Numbered from the stretch's first letter, positions 8,850-17,534 are shown. The stretch is DNA of 64,000 nt from Phocaeicola oris (GCF_021295095.1 NZ_JAJLQX010000011.1:1-64000); one strand, 5' to 3'. Numbers and translations: made by a program. Notes: generated by a model from the letters alone, not told the origin.

Positions 8850-8925
8850 TTGTCACTCCGGAAAGGTAAAAGCTAAGCAAGGTATGCATATTGTGTTAAA
8901 GAGAAATTTGAGGCATCATTAACTT

Positions 8926-8940
8926 TGCAACTAAGTTGCA
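8926..8940. promoter_or_regulatory. Fur-family-type operator, 7-1-7 palindrome
   Basis: TGCAACT-A-AGTTGCA is a perfect 15-bp palindrome with the 7-1-7 architecture of Fur, Zur and PerR boxes. It lies just upstream of the -7 element (8953-8960) of the metal ATPase, where a bound repressor would block RNA polymerase. That a Fur-family protein binds here is inference. Confidence 0.5.
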
Positions 8941-8952
8941 TTTTTCTTTTCA

Positions 8953-8960
8953 TACCTTTG
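8953..8960 (+). promoter_or_regulatory. -7 element TACCTTTG of the metal ATPase gene
   Basis: Exact match to TAnnTTTG, 19 nt before the ATG at 8980. The upstream -33 region is occupied by the palindrome at 8926-8940. Confidence 0.65.
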
Positions 8961-8979
8961 TTACATAAAATAAAATAGT

Positions 8980-10869
8980 ATGGAAAGAGAACATAAAATA
9001 AAGATTGTACGGATTATAATTTCTTCCGTTTTACTGATTACCGCAGTTATCATTGAAAAGTTAATAAGTTTACCTACTTGGCAATTACTCCTTATTTATT
9101 TGGTACCTTACCTTATTGCCGGATACGATGTGTTGATGGAATCGGCTGAGAATATTTGTCATGGTGAAGTATTTGACGAAGATTTTTTGATGTCTGTCGC
9201 GACTATTGGCGCATTATGCATCGGTTTCTTTCCGGATACGTCCAATGAATTTCCGGAGGCGGTGTTTGTTATGTTATTCTTCCAGATTGGTGAGTTGTTC
9301 GAGGATATAGCTGAAGGAAAAAGTCGTAAGTCAATTTCCGGTTTGATGGATATTCGTCCGGATACCGCCAATGTGTTGAGAGATGGTAACGTGTTGACCG
9401 TTAGTCCCGATACCGTTAAAATAGGAGAGACCATATTAATTAAGCCGGGCGAGAAAGTTCCATTGGATGGTGTGGTGACGGATGGGAATTCGAATTTGAA
9501 TACGATTGCTTTAACCGGTGAGAGTGTGCCAAGAGAGATAAAAGCAGGCGATGGAATTATTTCCGGTTGTGTGAATATTGATGGTGTTCTGAAAGTAAAA
9601 GTAGAAAAGGAATTTGGAGAGTCTACGGCTTCGAAGATATTAGATCTTGTGGAGAACGCCGGAGAGCATAAATCGAAAAGTGAGAATTTCATTTCCAAAT
9701 TTGCCGGAGTGTACACTCCGATTGTAGTATTTGCCGCGGTGATAGTGGCATTTCTTCCTCCGTTATTGTCGGGTAATTTTTCGGAAGCCTTTCCGACATG
9801 GCTTTATCGGGCATTGACATTCTTGGTTGTTTCATGTCCGTGTGCGTTTGTTATTTCTATTCCATTGACTTTTTTTGGAGGATTGGGCGGTGCTTCACGT
9901 AGTGGTATTTTGATTAAGGGATCGAATTATATAGAGACTTTGTCGAAAACAGGAGTGGTGGTGTTCGATAAGACAGGTACACTGACAAAAGGTGTGTTCG
10001 AAGTGGTAGCTGTTCATCCTGATGAGATTACTCCCAATCAGTTGCTTCATTTAGCGGCTCATGTTGAGCGTTATTCCACTCATCCTATTGCTCTTTCTTT
10101 GAAACATGCTTATCCGAATGAATCGGATGACTGTAGTGTTGAGAATGTAGAGGAGATAGCCGGGCATGGTATTCGTGCTAAAATTAATAATGATATTGTT
10201 TGTGTAGGCAATACAAAGATGATGGAATCGCTTGGTGTTAAGTGGAAAGATTGTTCTCATGCGGGTACGATTGTTCACGTTGCAATCAATGGAGTTTATG
10301 CCGGTCATATTGTAGTTTCCGATAAAATAAAGGACGATTCGAAAGATGCTGTTTTGTCTTTGAAAAAAGAAGGAGTGGATAAGACCGTCATGCTAACCGG
10401 AGATAGGGAAGAAGTTGGTAAATTTGTGGCTGCGGAACTTGATTTGGATGAGTATCATGCAGAGCTTCTTCCTGCAGATAAAGTTACTTATATTGAACAA
10501 CTTATAAAAGATAAGCCGCGAGGTAAGTCGTTAGCTTTTGTCGGTGATGGCATTAACGACGCGCCCGTTCTGGCTCGTGCGGATATAGGAATAGCAATGG
10601 GCGCGCTCGGCTCGGATGCGGCCATCGAAGCGGCCGATGTTGTGCTGATGGATGATAAACCTTCAAAAATATCTAAAGCAATTTATATAGCAAAACGAAC
10701 AATGCAGATTGCTTTTCAGAATACATTCTTTGCTATCGGGGTAAAACTTGCGGTTCTTGTTCTCGCTACTCTTGGTATAGCAAATATGTGGATGGCGGTA
10801 TTTGCCGATGTTGGCGTTACAGTGCTTTGTATTTTAAACGCTATGCGGACATTAATTGTGAAAGATTAG
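8980..10869 (+). CDS. Heavy-metal P-type ATPase, P1B-2 (Zn/Cd/Pb exporter type)
   Basis: 629 residues. This inner membrane pump exports Zn2+, Cd2+ or Pb2+ at the cost of ATP. Seen in order: N-terminal membrane spans without any HMA or CxxC metal-binding domain, the actuator TGES motif (about residue 183), the CPC motif in the membrane (286-288), DKTGTLT with phosphorylated Asp330, the HP locus (HPIALS), TGD, and GDGINDAP near residue 525. The last two spans hold GVKLAVL and FADVGVT, the Lys and Asp typical of zinc-type pumps, which argues against a copper pump. A Fur-family-like palindrome overlaps its promoter, consistent with metal control. Often annotated cadA or zntA. Confidence 0.92.
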   Translation: MEREHKIKIVRIIISSVLLITAVIIEKLISLPTWQLLLIYLVPYLIAGYDVLMESAENICHGEVFDEDFLMSVATIGALCIGFFPDTSNEFPEAVFVMLFFQIGELFEDIAEGKSRKSISGLMDIRPDTANVLRDGNVLTVSPDTVKIGETILIKPGEKVPLDGVVTDGNSNLNTIALTGESVPREIKAGDGIISGCVNIDGVLKVKVEKEFGESTASKILDLVENAGEHKSKSENFISKFAGVYTPIVVFAAVIVAFLPPLLSGNFSEAFPTWLYRALTFLVVSCPCAFVISIPLTFFGGLGGASRSGILIKGSNYIETLSKTGVVVFDKTGTLTKGVFEVVAVHPDEITPNQLLHLAAHVERYSTHPIALSLKHAYPNESDDCSVENVEEIAGHGIRAKINNDIVCVGNTKMMESLGVKWKDCSHAGTIVHVAINGVYAGHIVVSDKIKDDSKDAVLSLKKEGVDKTVMLTGDREEVGKFVAAELDLDEYHAELLPADKVTYIEQLIKDKPRGKSLAFVGDGINDAPVLARADIGIAMGALGSDAAIEAADVVLMDDKPSKISKAIYIAKRTMQIAFQNTFFAIGVKLAVLVLATLGIANMWMAVFADVGVTVLCILNAMRTLIVKD

Positions 10870-10892
10870 TATGCTTAAGAAGGAAAAAGAGT

Positions 10893-10900
10893 TATCTTTG
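10893..10900 (+). promoter_or_regulatory. -7 element TATCTTTG
   Basis: Exact TAnnTTTG match 23 nt before ATG 10924. It shows that the in-frame GTG at 10900 is not the start. Confidence 0.6.
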
Positions 10901-10923
10901 TGAATACTTATCATAGATCAAAG

Positions 10924-11946
10924 ATGAAGCAGCTTATATTTTTGATTCTTTTTGTCGGTATTCAAGCGTTTTCTTATGCACAAAAGACACTTGAAGTGGT
11001 TAGGGCTTTTCCTCAACAGGCTTTTCCTGAGATGGTGAAAGCCGGTAATTACAGTGGGATTACTCATATTAGAGGAAATCAATATGCTGTGGTGAGTGAT
11101 AAAAGCCCTTTGGCGGGATTCTATCTTTTTAATATAGACATCGATTCCATTACCGGAGAAATTACTAATGTGAAGATGGATTCTTTGCTTACTTCAGGGG
11201 AACCGAATCGAGATGAAGAGGGGATTGCTTATTGTCCAAAGTCGAATACTGTATTTGTTTCGGGAGAATCGGATCAGAAGATTATAGAATACAATTTGGA
11301 TGGTTCACTGACGGGGAGAGAATTAAATGTTCCACAATTTTTTTCAACAGCTCGGAAAAACTTAGGCTTTGAGGCGCTGACTTATAACGCAGAAACACAT
11401 TGTTTCTGGACATCAACCGAAGGACCATTGCCTAAGGATGGAGAAATCGCGACTTCTACGCGGCGTACAGAGAACCGTATTCGTATTCAGGCTTTTGATG
11501 AAACACTTCAACCAATTGGACAATATGCGTATTTGATGGACAAACCGATAGCAAAAGAATCAGCCATCAACTCACAGACGGGTGTCAGTGCAATGATTGC
11601 TTTGGATGATGGCAGATTGATTGTTCTGGAACGGGAATTTTGTTTTGTTGAAGGATATTTTGGGAGTTGGATAAATGAGAAATTGTATGTAGTGAATCCA
11701 TTGAAAGAAAAGAAAATCAATTCCACCATAGCATTATCCGATACATCTCCTTATTTGCAAAAGACACTTTTATATGAATGGAAAACAGATATATCTTTAC
11801 TTTCGTACGATTTAGCCAATTACGAAGGAATGTGTTTGGGACCAAAACTGAGAGACGGAAGTCAAGTTATCATTCTTGTCGCTGACTCTCAAGATCAATA
11901 TATGGGTCTTTTGAAAGATTGGTTAAAGGTTTTAGTTGTTAGATAA
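10924..11946 (+). CDS. Secreted esterase-like activity of phytase family protein
   Basis: 340 residues from ATG 10924, with a Sec signal peptide (MKQLIFLILFVGIQAFSYA). The rest resembles the phytase-esterase-like domain: YSGITHIRGNQYAVVSDK near the start, RDEEGIAYCPKSNTVFVSGES, LGFEALTYNAETHCFWTSTEG, and NYEGMCLGP near the end, a beta-propeller pattern. The family takes its name from an activity found in one phytase; the natural substrate here is unknown. Periplasmic or exported. It stands alone between its own promoter and a terminator. Confidence 0.75.
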   Translation: MKQLIFLILFVGIQAFSYAQKTLEVVRAFPQQAFPEMVKAGNYSGITHIRGNQYAVVSDKSPLAGFYLFNIDIDSITGEITNVKMDSLLTSGEPNRDEEGIAYCPKSNTVFVSGESDQKIIEYNLDGSLTGRELNVPQFFSTARKNLGFEALTYNAETHCFWTSTEGPLPKDGEIATSTRRTENRIRIQAFDETLQPIGQYAYLMDKPIAKESAINSQTGVSAMIALDDGRLIVLEREFCFVEGYFGSWINEKLYVVNPLKEKKINSTIALSDTSPYLQKTLLYEWKTDISLLSYDLANYEGMCLGPKLRDGSQVIILVADSQDQYMGLLKDWLKVLVVR

Positions 11947-11950
11947 AATA

Positions 11951-11986
11951 AAAATAGGACAAATTCTCACGAATCTGTCCTATTTC
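11951..11986. terminator. Bidirectional terminator between convergent genes
   Basis: AATAGGACA and TGTCCTATT pair around the loop AATTCTCACGAATC, with A and T runs on both sides. It serves the phytase-like gene (+) and hsp20 (-). Confidence 0.85.
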
Positions 11987-12007
11987 TCAATCATTTAGTG
12001 GCTTTAG

Positions 12008-12469
12008 TTATTTGATTTCGATAACTTTAACAGCTTTAGCTTTGTCTTCCGGTTTTAACTTTGGCAATTCAATATTCAATACACCATCATTGACTGTTGC
12101 GCAAATCTTATCCTTGTCTACATTGTCAGGCAAAACTAATGTCTGCTGGAATTTTGAATATGAGAACTCGCAGCGTAAGTAACGACCGTGTTGTTTCTTA
12201 TCATTCTCACCATTCTTGTTATCTTCTCTATGCTCTGTCTTCTTCTCCATAGAAATGACTAAGTTGTTGTCTTGATCCAAATGAATGTTGAAATCATCCT
12301 TATTCATACCCGGAGCAGCAATTTCTACTTGGTAGTCGTTATCATTTTCAATAACGTTCATTGCCGGAGCTGTAGCATTTGATCTAATCATCCAATCATT
12401 ATCAAAAAAGTCATCAAAAAATGTTGGTAACCAATTCTCATTGTAATTTCTTCTACTCGGTGTCATCAT
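12008..12469 (-). CDS. Hsp20 family small heat shock protein
   Basis: 153 residues. An ATP-independent holdase that binds unfolding proteins in the cytosol. The N-terminal arm NWLPTFFDDFFDND precedes an alpha-crystallin domain (about residues 36-140) with VEIAAPGMNKDDFNIHLDQDN and the conserved GVLNIELPK. Two ATG codons start the frame (12469 and 12466). The first has a perfect AGGAGG 8 nt upstream, rare in this phylum, and is preferred. It is probably stress-induced. A 6-4-6 inverted repeat (ATTCAC/GTGAAT, 12591-12606) upstream might be regulatory, but it is not the CIRCE element. Confidence 0.93.
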   Translation of the reverse strand: MMTPSRRNYNENWLPTFFDDFFDNDWMIRSNATAPAMNVIENDNDYQVEIAAPGMNKDDFNIHLDQDNNLVISMEKKTEHREDNKNGENDKKQHGRYLRCEFSYSKFQQTLVLPDNVDKDKICATVNDGVLNIELPKLKPEDKAKAVKVIEIK

Positions 12470-12477
12470 AATTGTAT

Positions 12478-12483
12478 CCTCCT
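12478..12483 (-). promoter_or_regulatory. Strong Shine-Dalgarno AGGAGG before hsp20
   Basis: The minus strand reads AGGAGG 8 nt before the first ATG. Bacteroidetes genes seldom carry a Shine-Dalgarno, and no other gene in this window has one this strong that I noticed. It decides the start at 12469. Confidence 0.7.
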
Positions 12484-12706
12484 ATTTTATTTGTTTATTA
12501 ATCAATTTATGTTTAGAACTCTTCCGCTCTTTTGGGTTTCGGAGTTCACTTAATATACAGCAAACGGTATGCCAATTTCTTTTTATGATGATTCACGCAA
12601 GTGAATGAGAAAAGAACTTCATTATTCGGACAAATTGTAATAAAAGCTGACAAAATGACTTTTTAATATAGGCTCTTAACGACATGGTTACATCTTATCA
12701 GGACAT

Positions 12707-12768
12707 AAAAAAAGGGATACCGCTGTATCCCAACCTTTGTTAACCTTAAATCTAATACTATGAAAAAC
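12707..12768 (-). ncRNA. Candidate small RNA with its own promoter and intrinsic terminator
   Basis: On the minus strand a -7 element TACCTTTG (12782-12775) is followed by about 62 nt that end in the stem GGGATAC-AGCG-GTATCCC (12731-12714) and a run of seven U (12713-12707). The body contains TTCATAGTATTAGATTTAAGG and has no useful coding frame. It sits in the 423-bp space between the end of the amylase gene (12893) and hsp20 (start 12469), same strand. The hairpin also terminates the amylase operon. An independent RNA is inferred from promoter plus terminator. Confidence 0.5.
12714..12731 (-). terminator. Intrinsic terminator of the patatin-amylase operon and candidate small RNA
   Basis: A perfect 7-bp stem with a 4-nt loop, followed on the minus strand by seven T (12713-12707). 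Confidence 0.8.
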
Positions 12769-12774
12769 ACATTG

Positions 12775-12782
12775 CAAAGGTA
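12775..12782 (-). promoter_or_regulatory. -7 element TACCTTTG of the candidate small RNA
   Basis: Exact consensus match on the minus strand. A weak -33-like CTTG lies about 18-20 nt upstream (near 12805-12801). Confidence 0.5.
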
Positions 12783-12892
12783 AGGCTATAATTGTTATTT
12801 GCAAGTTTTTTAGATAGAAAAGTTCTATTCCGTAACATTCTTTAATAGCTTACCCCAATAGTTATCTTCCTTTCTTAAAATATTTTAAGTGT

Positions 12893-14593
12893 TCAGACCT
12901 TTATCTTAAAAATCTTGCCATTTCTTCCTTCTATAGAAATTGGTGTAGTCTTATCCGGAAGAAGCGACAAATGTTCCGTCGTGTTTGAAAGCAAATCAAT
13001 AGCCTGAATATTGGCCATGGGGAATATTCCAAAGAAATCGAAAGCATGCTTCGGAATGTTTACTCCGATATTGACAGGGAATTCTTTAAAGTTGACAATT
13101 ATTAGTAGCAGTTCATCATCTTTTTTACGTAAGAATGCAAATTGTTTATGTTCATTGTACGTCCAGCCATTGCAATTCGCGTAGGTCAAATCGAAGAATT
13201 CTCCTTCTCGGATGGCTTTTTCTGAATTGCAAATGTTCAACAGACGCTTATAGAAGGAACGGAGTTTTATTTCATTCTCGTTTAAATACTTGTTATTATA
13301 CTGTCCTTTATTACACCAACGGGAAATGGTATTGACAGTCCAGTAATCGAAAATAGAAGTTCGGCCATCGCGACCGCTATATCCTTCAGAGTCCATGCCT
13401 CTTTCGCCAAGCTCCTGACCAAAGTATATCATGATGGGATTGGTATTCATGGTTGCCGAGATAATCATGGCGGGAATACCATTGAATCCGTTACCTGCAA
13501 AAAAGTCGGAAGCCAAGCGTTGCTCATCATGATTCTCAAGGAAGTTAAGCATCCGACTTTGTATACCGTTCAGACTTTGCCAGCGACTGGTTAAAACGGT
13601 GCACGATTCTCGTCCACAAGTGATGGAACGAAGAGAGTCGTATAGTCCGACTTTGTCATATAAGTAATCGAACTTTCCGTAGAACAGATAGTTGCGATAT
13701 TCACCCGGATTATAAATTTCCGCAATGAAAATAATATGAGGATATTTTTCTTTTACTTGAGGAATAGCCCAATGCCAGAACTCAACAGGTACCATTTCAG
13801 CCATATCACAGCGGAATCCGTCAACTTTTTTACTGCCCCAAAACAGAAGAATGTCCAGCATTTTATTCCACGTATCAGGAATAGGGTTGAAATGTTTTGA
13901 GCGATTATCAATATAATCTACTCCATAGTTTAGTTTGACCGTTTCGTACCAGTCGGTTGTATTTACGCAGGGAGCAAACTGGTCGTTCCCCGTAGCTTTT
14001 GCAGGGAACTCTTCGTAAGGCTTAGGACATCCGCTAAACAAATCAAAATTCCCTTGAAACTTTTCTCCCGGTATATAATAGAAGTTATTCTGTGGGCTGA
14101 ACGCTTTCGATGTATCATCATTCTCTCCTAAATCGGTCACACCTTCAGGCTTCACATCGGAATGATATTGCCGAGCTACATGATTTGGAACAAAATCCAT
14201 CACCATTTTTAATCCGGCAGCATGTGTTCTTTGTACTAAACATTCGAATTCTTTCATTCGTTCAGGAACATTCTCTGCTAAGTCCGGATCAATATCGTAA
14301 TAATCTTTTATGGCATACGGCGACCCTGCGTTCCCTTTTACAATAGCTGGATGATCGACCCGAATTCCATACGGTGAATAGTTTGTCTTTGTGGCATGTT
14401 CTATAAGTCCGATGTACCAGATATGCGTTGCTCCAAGATTTTTTATCTCGTTCAAGGCTTTTACACTAAAGTCGTTCATCTTGCCACAACCATTTTGTTC
14501 CAGTGTAGCGTTTCTGATATGACTTATGTTCCTATTAGCAAAAAGGCGTGGAAGAACAGCATATATAATTATCTTCTTTTCTTTTATATCCAT
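12893..14593 (-). CDS. Cytoplasmic GH13 alpha-amylase family glycosidase
   Basis: 566 residues without a signal peptide, so intracellular. The GH13 (beta/alpha)8 barrel shows region I (MDFVPNHVARQ), the nucleophile in GFRCDMAEM (Asp263), the acid/base in FIAEIYNP (Glu292) and the transition-state Asp in ENHDEQR (Asp356). A C-terminal beta-domain ends the protein. It likely hydrolyses or rearranges alpha-glucans such as stored glycogen or imported maltooligosaccharides. Exact specificity is not clear. It starts 7 nt after the patatin gene and is in the same operon. Confidence 0.9.
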   Translation of the reverse strand: MDIKEKKIIIYAVLPRLFANRNISHIRNATLEQNGCGKMNDFSVKALNEIKNLGATHIWYIGLIEHATKTNYSPYGIRVDHPAIVKGNAGSPYAIKDYYDIDPDLAENVPERMKEFECLVQRTHAAGLKMVMDFVPNHVARQYHSDVKPEGVTDLGENDDTSKAFSPQNNFYYIPGEKFQGNFDLFSGCPKPYEEFPAKATGNDQFAPCVNTTDWYETVKLNYGVDYIDNRSKHFNPIPDTWNKMLDILLFWGSKKVDGFRCDMAEMVPVEFWHWAIPQVKEKYPHIIFIAEIYNPGEYRNYLFYGKFDYLYDKVGLYDSLRSITCGRESCTVLTSRWQSLNGIQSRMLNFLENHDEQRLASDFFAGNGFNGIPAMIISATMNTNPIMIYFGQELGERGMDSEGYSGRDGRTSIFDYWTVNTISRWCNKGQYNNKYLNENEIKLRSFYKRLLNICNSEKAIREGEFFDLTYANCNGWTYNEHKQFAFLRKKDDELLLIIVNFKEFPVNIGVNIPKHAFDFFGIFPMANIQAIDLLSNTTEHLSLLPDKTTPISIEGRNGKIFKIKV

Positions 14594-14600
14594 AATGATA

Positions 14601-15371
14601 TTATGTTAATTCTTTTTCTAATTTGCCTAATACTTTATTTGCTTCATCGTATCCTATTTTAAAGATCTCGTCTGCCTTTTCCAGTTGATTATTACTGAAT
14701 TTCTCAAGTCCGGTAGGCTCAATGACCAAGTCGGCGATTTCTTTTTGAGGTAATGAGTTTGCTTGAAAAATAAAGTTATACGAACGGTTTGCTATAGATA
14801 TCACATTCATATTGTACTCGTTGGCTATCAATCGACTGACGCTCAGCGCGATGATTGTTTTGCAACTCTTTCTGATAGTCGTAACCGGCAGGTTCATGAG
14901 TATTCCACCGTCTACATAATGGGTCTCTCCGATGGTAATAGGAGTAAAAAGAATAGGCATACAGCAAGAGGCTGCTATTCTATCCACTAAATTGCCTTTG
15001 GTAAAATGAACGCTTACGCCATGATCTAAATCTGTCGCGGTGATAATCAAAGGTATTTTCAAATCTTCGATATTTTTCGCGTGAAGTGTTTCTTTTAGGA
15101 ATTCTTTAAAGTTCTTCAAGTCGAGTAATCCGCTGGCGCTTAATGAGAATGAAGTAAAATCTTTGAACGATTGATTATCAAATAAATTAACACATTCATA
15201 GGGCTCTCTTCCGTCAGCCAGTAGAGCTCCGCATAAAGCTCCGGCACTTACTCCGGAGATGATGCCCGGATGAATATCATGTTCTATCAGAGACTGTATC
15301 ATTCCAAAGTGTGCGAATCCTTTTATAAATCCGCCGCTTAAGGCATATCCTATGTCATAATGTGGTTTCAT
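14601..15371 (-). CDS. Patatin-like phospholipase (RssA-like)
   Basis: 256 residues. A lipid acyl hydrolase with a Ser-Asp dyad. Visible motifs are the oxyanion glycine loop LSGGFIKGFAHFG (residues 11-23), the nucleophile GVSAG (Ser42) and DGG (Asp154). It has no signal peptide, so it acts in the cytoplasm or at the inner membrane face. A -7 element TACTTTTG lies at 15400-15393. It is first in a two-gene operon with the GH13 enzyme. I see no known functional link between the two. Confidence 0.88.
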   Translation of the reverse strand: MKPHYDIGYALSGGFIKGFAHFGMIQSLIEHDIHPGIISGVSAGALCGALLADGREPYECVNLFDNQSFKDFTSFSLSASGLLDLKNFKEFLKETLHAKNIEDLKIPLIITATDLDHGVSVHFTKGNLVDRIAASCCMPILFTPITIGETHYVDGGILMNLPVTTIRKSCKTIIALSVSRLIANEYNMNVISIANRSYNFIFQANSLPQKEIADLVIEPTGLEKFSNNQLEKADEIFKIGYDEANKVLGKLEKELT

Positions 15372-15392
15372 TTGTTACGTGTTATCTTTTTG

Positions 15393-15400
15393 CAAAAGTA
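15393..15400 (-). promoter_or_regulatory. -7 element TACTTTTG of the patatin-amylase operon
   Basis: Exact TAnnTTTG match on the minus strand, 21 nt before the ATG at 15371. Confidence 0.55.
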
Positions 15401-15460
15401 CTGAAATATTATGAGAAAATGTTTTATGAGTAATAAAAAAGTAAGTGTTTGATATGTTAT

Positions 15461-15495
15461 AAAAAAACGGACACATCAACCGATGCATCCGTTTC
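15461..15495 (-). terminator. Intrinsic terminator of fabD
   Basis: AAACGGATGCATC pairs with GATGTGTCCGTTT (one mismatch) around GGTT, followed on the minus strand by a T run. It starts about 20 nt after the fabD stop. Confidence 0.88.
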
Positions 15496-15514
15496 TCTTG
15501 ATATAAAATGTACT

Positions 15515-16402
15515 TTATTCTATACTGTGTGCAGTAACATTCTTGTCTATACGGGTAATCATACCTTGTAATGCTTTACCCGGACCGCATTCCGTGAAGT
15601 CGGTCGCGCCGTCGGCAATCATGTGTTGAACACTGGCTGTCCAACGAACGGCAGAAGTCAACTGAGCTATCAAATTAGCTTTGATTTCTTTCGGATCGGT
15701 ATGTGGCATGGCATCCACATTCTGATAAACAGGACACTTAGGAGTATTGATGACTGTCTTTTCAATAGCGGCTTGAAGCTCGTCTTTTGCCGGTTGCATC
15801 AACGGAGAATGGAATGCGCCTCCAACTTTCAGCACTAACGCGCGTTTGGCTCCGGCTTCTTTCATTTTTTCGCAAGCGGTGTTTATGGCATCAATGTCGC
15901 CACTGATAACCAATTGTCCAGGACAATTAAAGTTAGCCGGTACACATACAGCGCCTTCCTTGTTAACTTCGGCACAGATATCTTCTACTTTTTCATCGGG
16001 CAAGCCAATAATGGCAGCCATGGTTGATGGAGTTGCTTCGCAAGCTTTCTGCATGGCCATGGCACGGGCATAAACCAGCTTCAGACCATCCTCGAAAGTT
16101 AACGCGCCTACCGCAGTTAACGCGGAGAATTCACCAAGTGAATGTCCTGCTACCATGTCCGGTACGAACGCGTCGCCTAAACAGAGGGCTGAAATAACTG
16201 AATGGAGGAATACTGCCGGCTGTGTAACTTTTGTTTGACGAAGATCTTCATCAGAGCCGTGAAACATTATATCTGTTATTTTATAACCTAAAATAGTATC
16301 TGCCTTGTCGAAAAGTTCTTTTGCTAATGCTGAATTATCGTAAAGGTCTTTGCCCATACCCGGGAATTGGGCTCCTTGTCCGGGGAAAACAAATGCTTTC
16401 AT
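15515..16402 (-). CDS. fabD: Malonyl-CoA:ACP transacylase
   Basis: 295 residues. Transfers malonyl from CoA to acyl carrier protein in fatty acid synthesis, in the cytosol. FPGQGAQFPGMG opens the protein, the nucleophile is in GHSLGE (Ser88), and the active-site His is in GGAFHSPLM (His198). The frame is open to 16468, but a -7 promoter at 16445-16438 and an A-rich ribosome site right before ATG 16402 fix the start. It is monocistronic, unlike the fab clusters of many bacteria. Confidence 0.96.
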   Translation of the reverse strand: MKAFVFPGQGAQFPGMGKDLYDNSALAKELFDKADTILGYKITDIMFHGSDEDLRQTKVTQPAVFLHSVISALCLGDAFVPDMVAGHSLGEFSALTAVGALTFEDGLKLVYARAMAMQKACEATPSTMAAIIGLPDEKVEDICAEVNKEGAVCVPANFNCPGQLVISGDIDAINTACEKMKEAGAKRALVLKVGGAFHSPLMQPAKDELQAAIEKTVINTPKCPVYQNVDAMPHTDPKEIKANLIAQLTSAVRWTASVQHMIADGATDFTECGPGKALQGMITRIDKNVTAHSIE

Positions 16403-16437
16403 CTTTCTTTTATCTATATTGGTTAGAAATTCGACCG

Positions 16438-16445
16438 CAAAGGTA
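16438..16445 (-). promoter_or_regulatory. -7 element TACCTTTG of fabD
   Basis: Exact consensus on the minus strand, 35 nt before the fabD ATG. Confidence 0.6.
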
Positions 16446-16532
16446 TTTATTCTAACTATATCTTCCAAATTTTCAGTTTTTTATCGAAGATGTGTCATGA
16501 AGATATAACGGATTTTACGTTTACTTAACATA

Positions 16533-17105
16533 TCATTCCTCACGGATTTTAATCTCGCAATTGTCTAAACTTTCAATAATGGCCAATGATTCCACATGGA
16601 TGCCGGCATTTCTAAGAAAATCGCCGCCATGCTGGAATGCTTTTTCTATAATAAATCCCATGCCGACCAGCTGAGCACCGCTTTGCCGGACTAAATCAAT
16701 AACTCCTTTTGCCGCGTTTCCGTATGCTAAAAAGTCGTCAATAAAGAGTATCTTGTCGTCCGGAGTCAGGTAATCCTGACTGATGCAAACACTGTAGTCC
16801 CTGTCTTTTGTAAACGAATGAACGGTTGTGGTGATCATTTTTTCCATGGTCGACGGCTTCTTCTTTTTGGCAAACACTACCGGCAGGTTCATCAAAAAGC
16901 CGGTCATAATAGCTGGGGCGATTCCACTGGCCTCAATGGTAAGAATCTTGTTGATTTCGGTTGACGCAAAACGACGTATAAATTCCACGGCTACCTCTTT
17001 CATTAAATTCGGGTCCATCTGATGGTTAATGAAACTGTCTACTTTCAGAATTCCGCCGGAATAGCATTTACCATCTTTTAATATTCTGTCTCTGAGCTTT
17101 TTCAT
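16533..17105 (-). CDS. xpt: Xanthine phosphoribosyltransferase
   Basis: 190 residues, the same length as the Bacillus enzyme. Converts xanthine and PRPP to XMP for purine salvage. The PRPP-binding loop [17 protein letters not shown] (about residues 126-142) and the N-terminal [14 protein letters not shown] match Xpt. No purine riboswitch is visible in the short leader. A -7 element TATCTTTG lies at 17130-17123. Confidence 0.93.
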   Translation of the reverse strand: MKKLRDRILKDGKCYSGGILKVDSFINHQMDPNLMKEVAVEFIRRFASTEINKILTIEASGIAPAIMTGFLMNLPVVFAKKKKPSTMEKMITTTVHSFTKDRDYSVCISQDYLTPDDKILFIDDFLAYGNAAKGVIDLVRQSGAQLVGMGFIIEKAFQHGGDFLRNAGIHVESLAIIESLDNCEIKIREE

Positions 17106-17122
17106 GGTATTTAATTTGGTTG

Positions 17123-17130
17123 CAAAGATA
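17123..17130 (-). promoter_or_regulatory. -7 element TATCTTTG of xpt
   Basis: Exact consensus on the minus strand, 17 nt before the xpt ATG. Confidence 0.55.
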
Positions 17131-17273
17131 ACATATTATCGTGTGATAAAGTTGGTTTGCATGTAAACTTGTGCAATTCGTTTAACGATTAATATGCCTG
17201 AGGTATTTTACACGACCGATCGATTTCTGTATAATTCGTCGGAATAGATTCAATCTGTATCTATCAACGTTTT

Positions 17274-17381
17274 GATGCGTATGAGTTGATTGTTTGATGC
17301 GCATGAGTTGATCGTTTGATGCGTATGACTTTATCGTTTGATACGCATGAGTTGATTGCCTTATACGTATCGAATAATAAA
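17274..17381 (+). repeat. 22-bp tandem array, GATGCGTATGAGTTGA family (about 5 units)
   Basis: Units start at 17274, 17296, 17318, 17340 and 17362, all exactly 22 bp apart. The last is degenerate, and a weak copy may precede at 17252. Consensus of the first part is GATGCGTATGAGTTGAT. It lies in the 468-bp divergent region between xpt and the helicase, between the two -7 elements (17123-17130 and 17535-17542). Nothing else is recognisable in 17131-17534. Confidence 0.9.
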
Positions 17382-17534
17382 ACCATACGGTGAGGCAGGT
17401 AACTTCATCAAATTAACTTGAAACGCGGTACTGATTATAGTGTATTTCCATGGGTATAAAAATTTCTTTTATTGGTTAACTTTGTTTTATATAACGTTAA
17501 TCTGCCATCATACGATTATTTCTTTTCTATTTTG

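Noticed and set aside
12470-12606. CIRCE/HrcA element before hsp20
   Set aside because: The inverted repeat ATTCAC-GCAA-GTGAAT does not match TTAGCACTC-N9-GAGTGCTAA.
12758-12784. Plus-strand mini-frame MKNTLQR as a leader peptide
   Set aside because: No gene follows on the plus strand. The same DNA makes better sense as a minus-strand promoter and small RNA.
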